Shown piece after piece: positions 27,564-39,006 of a stretch of 64,000 bases of DNA. Every line of letters begins with the position of its first letter. Position 1 is the stretch's first letter. The notes beneath the pieces were generated by a model. It saw nothing but the letters and a program-made list of their open reading frames with translations, made no database searches and had not been told where the DNA came from. The stretch comes from Pseudomonas sp. TTU2014-080ASC (GTDB lineage: Bacteria > Pseudomonadota > Gammaproteobacteria > Pseudomonadales > Pseudomonadaceae): contig NZ_LKKK01000002.1 of NCBI RefSeq assembly GCF_001446935.1, positions 496,001 to 560,000 on the forward strand, written 5' to 3'. Both the position numbers and the translations under genes were made by a program.

Positions 27564-28912
27564 GCAAGACGCTGACTTCCATTGGCCCGGCCAACCGGAT
27601 TACCCGCACCGAAGAAACCCATCCGCTGACTTGGCGTCTGCGTGACGACGCCCAGCCAGTATGGCTTGAAGAGTACCGTTCCAAGAACGGCTACGCTGCT
27701 GCTCGCAAGGCCCTGACCGAAATGGCTCAGGCCGATATCGTCCAGACCGTGAAAGATTCAGGCCTGAAAGGTCGCGGTGGTGCAGGCTTCCCCACTGGCG
27801 TTAAGTGGGGCCTGATGCCTGCTGATGAGTCCATGAACATCCGCTACCTGCTGTGCAACGCGGATGAAATGGAGCCGAACACCTGGAAAGACCGCATGCT
27901 GATGGAGCAGCAGCCACACCTGCTGATCGAAGGCATGCTGATTTCCGCCCGTGCGCTGAAGGCTTATCGCGGCTACATCTTCCTGCGTGGCGAGTACGTT
28001 GATGCCGCCGCCAACCTCAACCGTGCCATTGAAGAAGCCAAGGCCGCTGGCCTGCTGGGCAAGAACATCTTCGGCAGCGGTTTTGATTTTGAACTGTTCG
28101 TACACACCGGCGCTGGTCGCTATATCTGTGGTGAAGAAACAGCGCTGATCAACTCGCTGGAAGGCCGCCGCGCCAACCCACGTGCCAAGCCGCCATTCCC
28201 GGCTGCTGTGGGTGTATGGGGCAAGCCGACCTGTGTGAACAACGTTGAAACCCTGTGCAACGTCCCGGCCATCGTCGGTAACGGTGTGGATTGGTACAAG
28301 AGCCTGGCCCGCCCGGAAAGCGAAGACCACGGCACCAAGCTGATGGGCTTCTCCGGCAAGGTGAAGAACCCCGGTCTGTGGGAGCTGCCGTTTGGTATTT
28401 CCGCCCGCGAGCTGTTTGAAGACTATGCCGGCGGTATGCGCGACGGTTACAAGCTGAAGTGCTGGCAGCCTGGTGGTGCCGGTACTGGCTTCCTCCTGCC
28501 TGAGCACTTGGATGCACTGATGTACGCCGGTGGTATCGGCAAGGTCGGCACCCGTATGGGCACTGGCCTGGCGCTGGCGGTAGACGACAGCATCAACATG
28601 GTCTCGCTGCTGCGCAACATGGAAGAGTTCTTCGCCCGTGAATCCTGCGGCTGGTGTACGCCGTGCCGTGACGGCTTGCCGTGGAGCGTGAAGATGCTCC
28701 GGGCGCTGGAGCGCAAGCAGGGTACTCGTGAGGACATTGACACCCTGTTGGGGCTGGTCAACTTCCTTGGCCCAGGCAAGACCTTCTGTGCTCACGCACC
28801 AGGTGCCGTCGAGCCGTTGGGCAGTGCGATCAAGTATTTCCGCTCGGAGTTCGAGGCTGGCGTGGCCAGCTCCGCAGCTCCGGCAGCGCCTGGGCAGTTT
28901 GTCCACGCGTAA
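27560..28912 (+). CDS. nuoF: NADH-quinone oxidoreductase subunit F
   Basis: NuoF oxidises NADH through FMN and passes electrons to an Fe-S cluster (N3). It has 450 aa. The NADH/FMN site is marked by [18 protein letters not shown], the FMN-phosphate region by [14 protein letters not shown] and [19 protein letters not shown], and the 4Fe-4S ligands by [12 protein letters not shown]. It forms the tip module with NuoE and NuoG. Confidence 0.97.
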   Translation: MSKTLTSIGPANRITRTEETHPLTWRLRDDAQPVWLEEYRSKNGYAAARKALTEMAQADIVQTVKDSGLKGRGGAGFPTGVKWGLMPADESMNIRYLLCNADEMEPNTWKDRMLMEQQPHLLIEGMLISARALKAYRGYIFLRGEYVDAAANLNRAIEEAKAAGLLGKNIFGSGFDFELFVHTGAGRYICGEETALINSLEGRRANPRAKPPFPAAVGVWGKPTCVNNVETLCNVPAIVGNGVDWYKSLARPESEDHGTKLMGFSGKVKNPGLWELPFGISARELFEDYAGGMRDGYKLKCWQPGGAGTGFLLPEHLDALMYAGGIGKVGTRMGTGLALAVDDSINMVSLLRNMEEFFARESCGWCTPCRDGLPWSVKMLRALERKQGTREDIDTLLGLVNFLGPGKTFCAHAPGAVEPLGSAIKYFRSEFEAGVASSAAPAAPGQFVHA

Positions 28913-28928
28913 AGATTAGCGCCAGGGA

Positions 28929-28944
28929 GGCCGCCAAAGCGGCC
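28929..28944 (+). other. Short hairpin between nuoF and nuoG
   Basis: GGCCGC and GCGGCC with loop CAAA in the 94-bp gap between nuoF and nuoG. The gap also includes AAGAAGAAACC before the nuoG ATG. No T-tract is present. Confidence 0.35.
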
Positions 28945-29006
28945 ACCGGCACACCGTGATTCCATTAGCCAAGCCTGCTTCGGCGGGTAAAGAAGAAACC
29001 TGAACC

Positions 29007-31736
29007 ATGGCCACTATCCACGTAGACGGCAAAGATTTCGAAGTCGATGGGGCGGACAACCTGCTACAGGCCTGTCTGTCTCTGGGGCTCGATATCCCTT
29101 ACTTCTGCTGGCACCCGGCGCTCGGAAGCGTCGGCGCCTGCCGCCAGTGTGCGGTCAAACAGTACAACGACGAGAACGACACCCGTGGTCGCCTTGTTAT
29201 GTCCTGTATGACGCCTGCCACTGACAACACCTGGATCTCCATCGACGACGAGGAAGCCAAGCAGTTCCGCGCCAGCGTCGTTGAATGGCTGATGACCAAC
29301 CACCCGCACGACTGTCCGGTGTGCGAGGAGGGCGGTCACTGCCACCTGCAAGACATGACGGTGATGACCGGCCACAACCAGCGCCGTTATCGCTTCACCA
29401 AACGCACTCACCAGAACCAGGAACTCGGCCCGTTCATCGCACACGAGATGAACCGCTGCATCGCCTGCTATCGCTGCGTGCGTTATTACAAGGATTACGC
29501 CGGCGGCACCGATCTGGGTGTCTACGGTGCCCATGACAACGTGTACTTCGGTCGCGTTGAAGACGGCACGCTGGAAAGCGAGTTCTCCGGCAACCTGGTT
29601 GAGGTCTGCCCGACCGGTGTGTTCACCGACAAGACTCACTCTGAGCGCTACAACCGTAAGTGGGACATGCAGTTTGCCCCGAGCATCTGCCACGGTTGCT
29701 CCAGTGGCTGTAACACCAGCCCGGGCGAGCGTTATGGCGAAATCCGCCGTATCGAGAACCGCTTTAACGGTGACGTGAACCAGTACTTCCTGTGCGACCG
29801 TGGTCGTTTCGGCTATGGCTACGTTAACCGCAGCGACCGTCCGCGCCAGCCGCTGCTGCAAAGCGCGAACGGCAGCCAGCAGTTGGGTATCGACGCTGCG
29901 CTGGATAAAGCCGCCGAGCTGCTTAAAGGCAAGCGTGTGATCGGTATCGGCTCGCCGCGTGCCAGCCTGGAAAGCAACTTCGCCCTGCGTGAACTGGTCG
30001 GCGCTGCCAACTACTCCACCGGCATTGCCGCTGAAGAGCTGGCCAATATCCGCCTGATCCGCGACATCCTGCAGAACGGCCCGCTGCCGGTGCCGACCCT
30101 GCGTGAAGTGGAACTGCATGACGCCATCTTCGTCCTCGGCGAAGACCTGACCCAAACCGCTGCCCGCATGGCTCTGGCCCTGCGTCAGGCGGTAAAAGGC
30201 AAAGCCACCGAAATCGCCGCCTCTGCGCGGATTCAGGATTGGCACATGGCGGCAGTGAACAACGTCGCCCAAGGTGAACTGCACCCGATGTTTATTGCCA
30301 GCGTGGCGCCTACCCGTCTGGATGATGTGGCCGAAGCCTGTGTACATGCCGCGCCGCTTGATCTAGCCCGTATCGGCTTTGCCGTGGCCCACGCCATCGA
30401 TCCGAGCGCTCCGGCGGTAACCGGTCTGGACGCTGAAGCCAACGAGCTGGTGCAGCTGATTGCCGAAGCGCTGCTTGAAGCCAAGCGTCCGCTGGTGGTT
30501 GCCGGTGCATCGCTGGGAGAGAAGAGCCTGATTGAGGCTGCTGCTAACATCGCCAGCGCCCTGAAGAATCGCGAAAAACAAGGTTCGATCAGCCTGGTTG
30601 TCCCTGAAGCCAACAGCATGGGTCTGGCCCTGCTGGCCGGTGATGACAGCCAGTCGCTGGACGACGCGCTGAACGCACTCAGCAGTGGTAATGCCGATGC
30701 TGTGGTGGTGCTGGAGAACGATCTGTACCGCCGCGCCGACAGTGCCAAGGTGGATGCGGCTCTGGCCGCGGCCAAGGTCGTCATCGTTGCTGACCATCAG
30801 CACACCGCCACCAGCGACAAAGCGCACCTGCTGCTCCCGGTGGCCAGCTTCGCTGAAGGCGACGGTACGCTGGTCAGTCTGGAAGGCCGCGCTCAGCGCT
30901 TCTTCCAGGTATTTGAGCCGAGCTACTACGACAGCAGCATTCTGGTCCGTGAAGGCTGGCGCTGGCTGCACGCCCTGCACAGCACCCTGCAAGGCAAGGC
31001 TGTGGACTGGACTCAGCTGGATCAAGTGACTGAAGCCTGTGCCGCCAGTAACACACTGTTGGCCCGTATCGGCGAGGCAGCGCCAAGCGCCTCGTTCCGT
31101 ATCAAAGGCCTGAAACTGGCCCGTGAGCCGCACCGCTACAGTGGCCGCACCTCCATGCGCGCCAATATCAGCGTGCACGAACCGCGTCAGCCGCAGGATC
31201 AGGACTCGCCGTTTGCTTTCTCTATGGAAGGTTACGCGGGCACTAAAGAAGATCGCCAGCAGATTCCATTCGCCTGGTCGCCGGGTTGGAACTCACCGCA
31301 AGCCTGGAACAAGTTCCAGGACGAAGTCGGTGGCCATCTGCGTGCCGGTGATCCGGGTGTACGCCTGATCGAAGCCAAGGGTGACGTGCTGAGCTGGTTT
31401 GCAGTACCGGCAGCCTTCAATCCGGAGCAGGGCACGTTGCAGGTTGTACGCCTGCACCACCTGTTCGGCAGTGATGAAACCTCTGCATTGGCCAAGCCGA
31501 TTCAGGAGCGCATGCCGCAGCCTTACGTGCTGCTGGCAACTGCCGAAGCTGAGCGACTGGGTGCCAAAGAAGGTGCACTGGTCAGCCTTAACGTAGCCGG
31601 TCAGACCCTGCGTCTGCCGCTGCAGGTCAGCGATGATCTGGCCATTGGCGTAGCGGGGCTGCCGGTTGGTCTGCCGGGTATTCCGGCACTGACGTCGCAC
31701 GCTGTAGTCACGGGTCTGCAGGAGGTCGCGCAATGA
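29007..31736 (+). CDS. nuoG: NADH-quinone oxidoreductase subunit G
   Basis: NuoG is the largest subunit, 909 aa, and carries a chain of Fe-S clusters. The N-terminal 2Fe-2S ferredoxin part has [15 protein letters not shown], the His-cluster part [14 protein letters not shown], and the 4Fe-4S part [14 protein letters not shown] further cluster like N7 of E. coli has [15 protein letters not shown] and later CDRGRFGY. The rest is a molybdopterin-oxidoreductase-like domain without its own cofactor. The last 4 bases overlap nuoH. Confidence 0.96.
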   Translation: MATIHVDGKDFEVDGADNLLQACLSLGLDIPYFCWHPALGSVGACRQCAVKQYNDENDTRGRLVMSCMTPATDNTWISIDDEEAKQFRASVVEWLMTNHPHDCPVCEEGGHCHLQDMTVMTGHNQRRYRFTKRTHQNQELGPFIAHEMNRCIACYRCVRYYKDYAGGTDLGVYGAHDNVYFGRVEDGTLESEFSGNLVEVCPTGVFTDKTHSERYNRKWDMQFAPSICHGCSSGCNTSPGERYGEIRRIENRFNGDVNQYFLCDRGRFGYGYVNRSDRPRQPLLQSANGSQQLGIDAALDKAAELLKGKRVIGIGSPRASLESNFALRELVGAANYSTGIAAEELANIRLIRDILQNGPLPVPTLREVELHDAIFVLGEDLTQTAARMALALRQAVKGKATEIAASARIQDWHMAAVNNVAQGELHPMFIASVAPTRLDDVAEACVHAAPLDLARIGFAVAHAIDPSAPAVTGLDAEANELVQLIAEALLEAKRPLVVAGASLGEKSLIEAAANIASALKNREKQGSISLVVPEANSMGLALLAGDDSQSLDDALNALSSGNADAVVVLENDLYRRADSAKVDAALAAAKVVIVADHQHTATSDKAHLLLPVASFAEGDGTLVSLEGRAQRFFQVFEPSYYDSSILVREGWRWLHALHSTLQGKAVDWTQLDQVTEACAASNTLLARIGEAAPSASFRIKGLKLAREPHRYSGRTSMRANISVHEPRQPQDQDSPFAFSMEGYAGTKEDRQQIPFAWSPGWNSPQAWNKFQDEVGGHLRAGDPGVRLIEAKGDVLSWFAVPAAFNPEQGTLQVVRLHHLFGSDETSALAKPIQERMPQPYVLLATAEAERLGAKEGALVSLNVAGQTLRLPLQVSDDLAIGVAGLPVGLPGIPALTSHAVVTGLQEVAQ

Positions 31737-32725
31737 GCTGGCTGACACCTGAAGTGGTCGATGTGCTGATTGCAGTGCTCAAAGCGCTGGTCATTCTGGT
31801 GGTTGTGGTGCTCTGCGGGGCACTGCTGAGCTTTGTCGAACGTCGTCTGTTGGGCTGGTGGCAGGACCGTTACGGTCCGAACCGCGTTGGCCCGTTCGGC
31901 ATGTTCCAGCTCGGTGCGGACATGATCAAGATGTTCTTCAAGGAAGACTGGACGCCTCCATTCGCCGACAAGTTCATCTTTATCCTGGCGCCGATGATCG
32001 CCTTCGCGGCCATGCTGATGGCCTTTGCGATTATTCCGATCACGCCGACCTGGGGTGTGGCGGACCTGAACATCGGCATCTTGTTCTTCTTCGCCATGGC
32101 GGGCCTCTCCGTGTACGCGGTGCTGTTCGCCGGTTGGTCGAGTAACAACAAGTTCGCCCTGCTCGGTGCGCTGCGTGCGTCGGCCCAGACCGTGTCTTAC
32201 GAGGTGTTCCTGGCCCTGGCCCTGATGGGCGTGGTGGCGCAGGTCGGCTCGTTCAACATGCGCGACATCGTTGAGTATCAGGCGCAGAACCTGTGGTTCA
32301 TCATTCCGCAGTTCTTCGGCTTCTGTACCTTCTTTATCGCAGCGGTTGCGGTGACCCACCGTCACCCGTTTGACCAGCCGGAAGCGGAGCAGGAACTGGC
32401 CGACGGTTACCACATTGAATATGCCGGTATGAAATGGGGCATGTTCTTCGTCGGTGAATACGTCGCCATCGTTACTGTCTCGGCGCTGCTGGTAACCCTG
32501 TTCTTTGGTGGCTGGCACGGGCCGTTCGATCTGCTGCCGCAGATTCCGTTCTTCTGGTTCGCCCTGAAGACCTGCTTCTTCATCATGATCTTCATCTTGC
32601 TGCGTGCGTCGATCCCGCGCCCGCGCTATGACCAGGTCATGGCGTTCAGCTGGAAGTTCTGCCTGCCGCTGACCCTGATCAACCTGCTGGTGACCGGCGC
32701 CTTTGTGCTGGCCGCGGCCCAGTAA
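31733..32725 (+). CDS. nuoH: NADH-quinone oxidoreductase subunit H
   Basis: NuoH is an integral membrane subunit, 330 aa with about eight helices. It forms the entrance to the quinone chamber. Conserved motifs are [35 protein letters not shown], the acidic [18 protein letters not shown] loop and [13 protein letters not shown]. Its start overlaps the end of nuoG by 4 nt. Confidence 0.96.
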   Translation: MSWLTPEVVDVLIAVLKALVILVVVVLCGALLSFVERRLLGWWQDRYGPNRVGPFGMFQLGADMIKMFFKEDWTPPFADKFIFILAPMIAFAAMLMAFAIIPITPTWGVADLNIGILFFFAMAGLSVYAVLFAGWSSNNKFALLGALRASAQTVSYEVFLALALMGVVAQVGSFNMRDIVEYQAQNLWFIIPQFFGFCTFFIAAVAVTHRHPFDQPEAEQELADGYHIEYAGMKWGMFFVGEYVAIVTVSALLVTLFFGGWHGPFDLLPQIPFFWFALKTCFFIMIFILLRASIPRPRYDQVMAFSWKFCLPLTLINLLVTGAFVLAAAQ

Positions 32726-32737
32726 GGAGTAATCGCA

Positions 32738-33286
32738 ATGTTCAAATACATCTGGGATGTGCTGGTCGGCACTGGAACCCAACTGCGCAGCCTGGTCATG
32801 GTCTTCAGCCATGGCTTCCGCAAGCGCGACACCCTGCAATACCCGGAAGAGCCGGTGTATCTGCCGCCGCGTTACCGTGGCCGTATCGTTCTGACCCGCG
32901 ACCCTGACGGTGAAGAGCGCTGCGTGGCCTGTAACCTCTGTGCAGTGGCCTGCCCGGTGGGCTGTATCTCCCTGCAAAAGGCAGAGAAAGACGACGGTCG
33001 CTGGTATCCGGAGTTCTTCCGCATCAACTTCTCGCGCTGCATCTTCTGTGGTCTGTGTGAAGAAGCCTGTCCGACTACTGCGATCCAGCTCACGCCGGAT
33101 TTCGAGATGGGTGAGTACAAGCGTCAGGATCTGGTGTACGAGAAGGAAGACCTGCTGATTTCCGGCCCGGGCAAAAACCCGGAATACAACTTCTACCGCG
33201 TCTCGGGTATGGCGATTGCTGGCAAGCCGAAAGGCGCTGCCCAGAGCGAAGCCGAACCGATCAACGTCAAAGGCCTGCTGCCCTAA
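32738..33286 (+). CDS. nuoI: NADH-quinone oxidoreductase subunit I
   Basis: NuoI carries two 4Fe-4S clusters (N6a, N6b) that link NuoG to NuoB. It has 182 aa. Both ferredoxin motifs are visible: [12 protein letters not shown] and [12 protein letters not shown]. The linker between contains [16 protein letters not shown]. The ribosome site AAGGAG (32724-32729) overlaps the nuoH stop codon. Confidence 0.96.
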   Translation: MFKYIWDVLVGTGTQLRSLVMVFSHGFRKRDTLQYPEEPVYLPPRYRGRIVLTRDPDGEERCVACNLCAVACPVGCISLQKAEKDDGRWYPEFFRINFSRCIFCGLCEEACPTTAIQLTPDFEMGEYKRQDLVYEKEDLLISGPGKNPEYNFYRVSGMAIAGKPKGAAQSEAEPINVKGLLP

Positions 33287-33296
33287 GGAGCGTATC

Positions 33297-33806
33297 GTGG
33301 AATTTGCTTTCTACCTCGCCGCTGGTGTGGCGGTCGCGGCAACATTCCGGGTGATTACCTCGAGTAACCCGGTGCATGCCCTGTTGTACCTGATCATTTC
33401 CCTGCTGGCTGTGGCTATGACCTTCTTCGCCCTCGGTGCGCCGTTTGCCGGAGCGCTGGAAATCATCGTTTACGCTGGTGCCATTATGGTGCTGTTTGTG
33501 TTCGTGGTGATGATGCTCAACCTCGGCCATGCTGCCGTAGAGCAGGAGCGCAAATGGCTGACTCCGGGTATCTGGGCCGGGCCTGCGATTCTCTCGGCGC
33601 TGCTGTTGGGGCAATTGCTCTATGTGCTGTTCCAATCCCCGAGCGGTGCTGCTCTGGGTCTGGAAACGGTTGATGCGAAAGCGGTGGGTATTTCTCTGTT
33701 TGGCCCGTATCTGCTAGTAGTCGAACTGGCTTCCATGTTGCTGCTGGGTGCGCTGGTCAGCGCTTATCACCTGGGTCGCCACGATGCCAAGGAGCCAACT
33801 GCATGA
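33297..33806 (+). CDS. nuoJ: NADH-quinone oxidoreductase subunit J (GTG start)
   Basis: NuoJ is a membrane subunit of 169 aa with five helices. I start it at GTG 33297 because AAGGAG lies 7 nt upstream and the product then begins [19 protein letters not shown]; an upstream reading would overlap nuoI. The conserved helix with [16 protein letters not shown] contains the pi-bulge region involved in coupling. The last 4 nt overlap nuoK. Confidence 0.94.
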   Translation: MEFAFYLAAGVAVAATFRVITSSNPVHALLYLIISLLAVAMTFFALGAPFAGALEIIVYAGAIMVLFVFVVMMLNLGHAAVEQERKWLTPGIWAGPAILSALLLGQLLYVLFQSPSGAALGLETVDAKAVGISLFGPYLLVVELASMLLLGALVSAYHLGRHDAKEPTA

Positions 33807-34111
33807 ATGCTATTCCTCTGGAGCACGGCCTGGCGCTGGCCGGCGTGCTGTTCAGCCTCGGCCTGATTGGCCTGATGGTGCGCCGCAACATCCTGTTCGT
33901 GCTGATGAGCCTGGAAATCATGATGAACGCTACTGCGCTGGCCTTTGTGGTCGCAGGCAGCCGCTGGGTTCAGCCGGATGGCCAGGTGATGTTCATTCTG
34001 GTGATTACCTTGGCGGCTGCTGAAGCTTCCATCGGTTTGGCGATTCTGTTGCAGCTCTATCGCCGCTTTAACACCCTCGATGTCGACGCTGCCAGCGAGA
34101 TGCGCGGATGA
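33803..34111 (+). CDS. nuoK: NADH-quinone oxidoreductase subunit K
   Basis: NuoK is a small proton-pathway subunit, 102 aa with three helices. The two membrane glutamates are in [14 protein letters not shown] and [18 protein letters not shown]. The start overlaps the nuoJ stop by ATGA and the end overlaps nuoL by ATGA, so the three are translationally coupled. Confidence 0.96.
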   Translation: MNAIPLEHGLALAGVLFSLGLIGLMVRRNILFVLMSLEIMMNATALAFVVAGSRWVQPDGQVMFILVITLAAAEASIGLAILLQLYRRFNTLDVDAASEMRG

Positions 34112-35958
34112 ACCTCTTATTCCTGACTTTAGTGTTTCCACTGATTGGCTGGTTCCTGCTGGCCTTCTCCCGTGGGCGTTTCTCCGAGAATCTGTCTGCG
34201 CTGATCGGCGTTGGCTCGGTGGGTTTGTCGGCGCTGGTTTCAGCCTGGCTGATCTTCCAGTTCAACACCAATCCGCCGGCAGATGGGGTATTCACCCAAC
34301 AGCTGTGGCAGTGGATGAGCGTGGCCGGTTTTGCAACGACCTTCACCCTGTATCTGGATGGCCTGTCGCTGACCATGCTCGGCGTGGTGACCGGTGTGGG
34401 CTTCCTGATCCACATGTTCGCCAGCTGGTACATGCGCGGTGAAGAGGGCTACTCGCGCTTCTTCGCCTACACCAACCTGTTCATCTTCAGCATGTTGCTG
34501 CTGGTGCTGGGCGATAACCTGCTGGTGCTGTTCTTCGGCTGGGAAGGCGTGGGCTTGTGCTCGTACCTGCTGATCGGTTTCTACTTCAAGCACGTGCCGA
34601 ACGGCAATGCGGCGCTGAAGGCCTTTATCGTCACCCGTATTGGTGACGTGTTCCTGATGATCGGCCTGTTCCTGCTGTTCCTCAACCTCGGCACCCTGAA
34701 CATTCAGGAGCTGATGGTGCTGGCTCCGCAGAAGTACGTGGAAGGGGACACCTGGCTGTGGCTGGCGACCCTGATGCTGCTCGGCGGCGCTGTGGGTAAA
34801 TCGGCGCAACTGCCGCTGCAAACCTGGCTGGCGGACGCGATGGCAGGCCCGACTCCGGTGTCGGCGCTGATCCACGCGGCGACCATGGTGACCGCGGGTG
34901 TGTACCTGATTGCCCGTACCAACGGCCTGTTCTTGCTGACTCCGGACATCCTTGAACTGGTCGGTATCGTCGGCGGTGTGACGCTGGTGCTGGCAGGCTT
35001 TGCCGCGCTGGTACAGACCGACATCAAACGCATTCTGGCCTACTCGACCATGAGCCAGATCGGCTACATGTTCCTTGCCCTGGGCGTAGGTGCATGGGAT
35101 GCGGCGATCTTCCACTTGATGACCCACGCCTTCTTCAAGGCGCTGCTGTTCCTTGCTTCCGGTGCGGTGATCAACGCCTGCCACCACGAGCAGAACATCT
35201 TCAAAATGGGCGGCCTGTGGAAAAAACTGCCGTTGGCTTACGCCAGCTTTATCGTCGGTGGTGCTGCACTGGCCGCTTTGCCGTTGATTACTGCCGGTTT
35301 CTGGTCCAAGGATGAAATCCTCTGGGAAGCCTTCGCCAGTGGCCACCAAGAGCTGCTGTATGCAGGTCTGGCCGGAGCCTTCCTGACGTCGATCTACACC
35401 TTCCGCCTGATCTTCATCGCCTTCCACGGCGAGCAGAAGACCGAAGCCCACGCAGGTCATGGCATTGCCTACAACCTGCCGCTGATGGTGCTGATTGTGC
35501 TGTCGACTTTCGTCGGTGCGCTGATCACGCCGCCGCTGGCCGGTGTTCTGCCAGAAAGCGCAGGCCACGCCGGCGGCGACTTTAAGCACACGCTGGAAAT
35601 CATCTCCGGTGTGGTGGCGGTGATCGGTATTGTGCTGGCGGCGTTATTGTTCCTCGGCAAACGCAGCTTTGCGACTGCTGTTGCGCAAAGCGGGCCGGGC
35701 CGTTTCCTGTCGGCTTGGTGGTTCGCTGCATGGGGCTTCGACTGGTTGTATGACAAGGTCTTTGTGCAGCCGTACCTGTTCTTCTGCCGCATCCTGCACA
35801 TTGATCCGATCGACCGCACGATTGGTCTGGTGCCGCGTTTGGTTCGGGGCGGTAACGCGCTGGTGACCCGCAGTGAGACTGGCCAGGTGCGCTGGTATGC
35901 AACTTCGATCGTCGGGGGCGCCGTGCTGGTGCTCGCCGTCCTCCTGTTTCTGAACTAA
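34108..35958 (+). CDS. nuoL: NADH-quinone oxidoreductase subunit L
   Basis: NuoL is the distal antiporter-like proton pump, 616 aa. Key residues are in the helix with [18 protein letters not shown] (Glu) and the lysine-bearing helices [20 protein letters not shown] and [21 protein letters not shown] long C-terminal stretch would form the lateral helix that spans the membrane arm. It overlaps nuoK by 4 nt. Confidence 0.96.
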   Translation: MNLLFLTLVFPLIGWFLLAFSRGRFSENLSALIGVGSVGLSALVSAWLIFQFNTNPPADGVFTQQLWQWMSVAGFATTFTLYLDGLSLTMLGVVTGVGFLIHMFASWYMRGEEGYSRFFAYTNLFIFSMLLLVLGDNLLVLFFGWEGVGLCSYLLIGFYFKHVPNGNAALKAFIVTRIGDVFLMIGLFLLFLNLGTLNIQELMVLAPQKYVEGDTWLWLATLMLLGGAVGKSAQLPLQTWLADAMAGPTPVSALIHAATMVTAGVYLIARTNGLFLLTPDILELVGIVGGVTLVLAGFAALVQTDIKRILAYSTMSQIGYMFLALGVGAWDAAIFHLMTHAFFKALLFLASGAVINACHHEQNIFKMGGLWKKLPLAYASFIVGGAALAALPLITAGFWSKDEILWEAFASGHQELLYAGLAGAFLTSIYTFRLIFIAFHGEQKTEAHAGHGIAYNLPLMVLIVLSTFVGALITPPLAGVLPESAGHAGGDFKHTLEIISGVVAVIGIVLAALLFLGKRSFATAVAQSGPGRFLSAWWFAAWGFDWLYDKVFVQPYLFFCRILHIDPIDRTIGLVPRLVRGGNALVTRSETGQVRWYATSIVGGAVLVLAVLLFLN

Positions 35959-35973
35959 GGAAAATAGCCCGTC

Positions 35974-37503
35974 ATGATACTGCCCTGGCTAATCCTGATT
36001 CCCTTCATCGGCGGCTTCCTCTGCTGGTTCTGTGAGCATTTCAGCAAAACCATGCCCCGCTGGATCGCCTTGTTGACCATGGTCCTGCTGTTCGGTCTGG
36101 GCCTGTGGCTGTGGGCCACTGGCGATTTCAGCCTGGCTCCGGCACCTGAGACTGGCCCGGTCTGGGCGGCTGAATTCCAGCTGCCGTGGATCTCCCGTCT
36201 GGGCATCAGCATCCACTTGGCTCTCGATGGCCTGTCGCTGCTGATGATTGTCCTCACCGGCCTGCTCGGTGTGCTGTCGGTGCTGTGCTCGTGGAACGAG
36301 ATCGACCGCCGCATCGGTTTCTTCCACCTCAACCTGATGTGGATTCTCGGCGGTGTGGTTGGTGTGTTCTTGGCCGTCGACCTGTTCCTGTTCTTCTTCT
36401 TCTGGGAAATGATGCTGGTGCCGATGTACTTCCTCATCGCGCTCTGGGGTCATAGCGGCAGTGCTGGCAAGACCCGCATCACTGCTGCCACCAAGTTCTT
36501 CATCTACACCCAGGCCAGCGGCCTGATCATGTTGGTGGCGATCCTGGCGCTGGTGTTCGTGCACTTTAACCAGACCGGTGTGTTGACCTTCAACTACGCT
36601 GACCTGCTGAAAACCGAACTGGCACCTGGCACTGAATACATCCTGATGCTGGGCTTCTTTATCGCATTTGCGGTGAAGTTCCCGGTGGTGCCATTCCACT
36701 CCTGGCTGCCGGATGCCCACGCACAGGCGCCGACTGCAGGTTCTGTGGACTTGGCCGGTATTCTGTTGAAGACCGCTGCCTACGGCCTGCTGCGTTTTGC
36801 TCTGCCGCTGTTCCCGAATGCTTCCGCTGAGTTCGCCCCGATTGCGCAGTGGCTGGGTGTGTTTGCCATTGGTTACGGTGCATTGCTGGCGTTCTCGCAG
36901 ACTGACATCAAGCGTCTGGTGGCCTACTCCAGCGTGTCGCACATGGGCTTCGTGCTGATTGCCATTTACTCTGCCAGCGAAATTGCCCTGCAAGGCGCGG
37001 TGGTGCAGATGGTGGCCCACGGTCTTAGTGCTGCGTCGCTGTTTATCCTCAGCGGCCAGTTGTACGAGCGCCTGCACACCCGTGACATGCGTGAGATGGG
37101 CGGTATCTGGGCGCGTATGCCGTGGTTACCTGCTATCAGCCTGTTCTTTGCTGCTGCTGCACTGGGTCTGCCGGGTACCGGCAACTTCGTCGGCGAGTTC
37201 CTGATTCTGATCGGCAGCTTCGCCAGCGCGCCGTGGGTCACTGTACTGGCCGCTGTTGGTCTGGTGCTGGGTTCGGTGTACTCGCTGATCATGATTCACC
37301 GTGCTTACTTCGGTCAGCCGAAAGCTGAGTCCGCTCTGAAAGGCCTGAACTTCCGCGAGATGTCCATGGTCCTCGGGCTGGCTGTACTGCTGATTCTGCT
37401 TGGTGTTTATCCGCAACCGGTGCTCGATACCTCTGCTGCCAGCATGCAGGGCGTGCATCAGTGGATGGATAACGCCATCAATCAATCTGTTTTGGCACGG
37501 TAA
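35974..37503 (+). CDS. nuoM: NADH-quinone oxidoreductase subunit M
   Basis: NuoM is the second antiporter-like pump, 509 aa. Visible features are FFFWEMMLVPMYFLIALWG (conserved Glu), FAVKFPVVPFHSWLPDAH (conserved Lys) and FSQTDIKRLVAYSSVSHMGF. It follows nuoL by 15 bp with AAGGA upstream. It packs between NuoL and NuoN. Confidence 0.96.
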   Translation: MILPWLILIPFIGGFLCWFCEHFSKTMPRWIALLTMVLLFGLGLWLWATGDFSLAPAPETGPVWAAEFQLPWISRLGISIHLALDGLSLLMIVLTGLLGVLSVLCSWNEIDRRIGFFHLNLMWILGGVVGVFLAVDLFLFFFFWEMMLVPMYFLIALWGHSGSAGKTRITAATKFFIYTQASGLIMLVAILALVFVHFNQTGVLTFNYADLLKTELAPGTEYILMLGFFIAFAVKFPVVPFHSWLPDAHAQAPTAGSVDLAGILLKTAAYGLLRFALPLFPNASAEFAPIAQWLGVFAIGYGALLAFSQTDIKRLVAYSSVSHMGFVLIAIYSASEIALQGAVVQMVAHGLSAASLFILSGQLYERLHTRDMREMGGIWARMPWLPAISLFFAAAALGLPGTGNFVGEFLILIGSFASAPWVTVLAAVGLVLGSVYSLIMIHRAYFGQPKAESALKGLNFREMSMVLGLAVLLILLGVYPQPVLDTSAASMQGVHQWMDNAINQSVLAR

Positions 37504-37526
37504 GCTGCTCAATGGAAAGTCATGCT

Positions 37527-38993
37527 ATGCAATTCACGACTCAACATTTCATCGCGCTGCTGCCGCTGCTGATCACTAGTGCCACGCTGGTACTGGTGAT
37601 GCTGGCAATTGCCTGGAAGCGCAACCACAGCGTTACGTTCGCTCTGTCGGTAGTGGGCCTGAACTTGGCGCTGGTCTCGCTGCTACCTGCGCTGGGTGTA
37701 ACGCCGATTGAAGTCACGCCACTGTTGTTGGTGGACAAGTTCGCCTGCTACTACATGGCGCTGGTGCTGGCGGCTACGCTGGCCTGCGTCACGCTGATTC
37801 ACGCCTACCTCGGCGGTGATTCTGGCAAAGGCTATCCGGGCAACCGCGAAGAGCTGTACCTGCTGATGCTGCTGTCTGCTGCGGGCGGTCTGGTTCTGGT
37901 CAGTGCGCAACATCTGGCCGGTCTGTTCATTGGTCTGGAACTGCTGTCAGTGCCGACTTACGGCATGATCGCTTACGCCTTCTTCAATAAGCGTTCACTG
38001 GAAGCCGGTATCAAGTACATGGTGCTGTCGGCTGCCGGTTCGGCCTTCCTGTTGTTCGGTATGGCGTTGCTGTATGCCGACTCCGGCAACATGACCTTCG
38101 CCACCATCGGCGCCAAGCTGGCGGCTGATGGCCTGCCGAGCATGATTGTGCAGATTGGTGTCGGCATGATGCTGATTGGCCTTGCCTTCAAACTGTCGCT
38201 GGTGCCGTTCCACCTGTGGACGCCGGATGTGTATGAAGGCGCGCCTGCGCCTGTGGCAGCTTTCTTGGCTACAGCCAGCAAGGTCGCGGTATTCGCCGTA
38301 CTGCTGCGTCTGTATCAGATGTCTCCTGCGGCAGCCGGTGGCTGGCTGACCGATGTGATGACCGTGATTGCGGTAGCTTCGATCCTGATCGGTAACCTGC
38401 TGGCGCTGTTGCAGAACAACCTCAAGCGTCTGCTGGGTTACTCTTCCATCGCTCACTTCGGTTACCTGTTGGTGGCGTTGATCGCCAGTAAAGGTCTGGC
38501 CGTTGAGGCGATTGGCGTGTACCTGGCTACCTATGTGCTGACCAGCCTGGGTGCGTTCGGTGTGATCACTCTGATGTCCACGCCGTACAGCGGCCGCGAT
38601 GCGGATGCCCTGTTCGAGTACCGTGGTCTGTTCTGGCGTCGCCCGTACCTGACGGCAGTGCTGACCGTGATGATGCTGTCCCTGGCGGGTATTCCGCTGA
38701 CTGCCGGTTTTATCGGTAAGTTCTATGTGATCGCCGCCGGTGTGCAGGCCCATGAGTGGCTGCTGTTGGGTTCGATGGTGATCGGTAGCGCCATCGGCGT
38801 GTTCTATTACCTGCGCGTCATGGTCACCATGTTCATGGTTGAACCGAACCTGCAGCGCCGTGACGCTGATCTGCACTGGGCACAGCGCGCTGGCGGCATC
38901 ATGCTGCTGTTGGTCGCACTGCTGACCTTCCTGCTGGGTGTTTACCCGCAACCGTTGCTGGAGCTGGTACAGCTCGCGGTCATCGGTTCCTGA
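37527..38993 (+). CDS. nuoN: NADH-quinone oxidoreductase subunit N
   Basis: NuoN is the third antiporter-like pump, 488 aa from the ATG at 37527 (MQFTTQHFIALLPLL). An in-frame ATG at 37512 would add five residues, but GGAAAG (37514-37519) fits the second start better. Conserved parts are LFIGLELLSVPTYGMIAY, FKLSLVPFHLWTPDVYEGAP and LLQNNLKRLLGYSSIAHFGY. It is the last gene of the operon; no terminator hairpin is evident after it. Confidence 0.95.
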   Translation: MQFTTQHFIALLPLLITSATLVLVMLAIAWKRNHSVTFALSVVGLNLALVSLLPALGVTPIEVTPLLLVDKFACYYMALVLAATLACVTLIHAYLGGDSGKGYPGNREELYLLMLLSAAGGLVLVSAQHLAGLFIGLELLSVPTYGMIAYAFFNKRSLEAGIKYMVLSAAGSAFLLFGMALLYADSGNMTFATIGAKLAADGLPSMIVQIGVGMMLIGLAFKLSLVPFHLWTPDVYEGAPAPVAAFLATASKVAVFAVLLRLYQMSPAAAGGWLTDVMTVIAVASILIGNLLALLQNNLKRLLGYSSIAHFGYLLVALIASKGLAVEAIGVYLATYVLTSLGAFGVITLMSTPYSGRDADALFEYRGLFWRRPYLTAVLTVMMLSLAGIPLTAGFIGKFYVIAAGVQAHEWLLLGSMVIGSAIGVFYYLRVMVTMFMVEPNLQRRDADLHWAQRAGGIMLLLVALLTFLLGVYPQPLLELVQLAVIGS

Positions 38994-39006
38994 TGTGAGT
39001 AATCTG

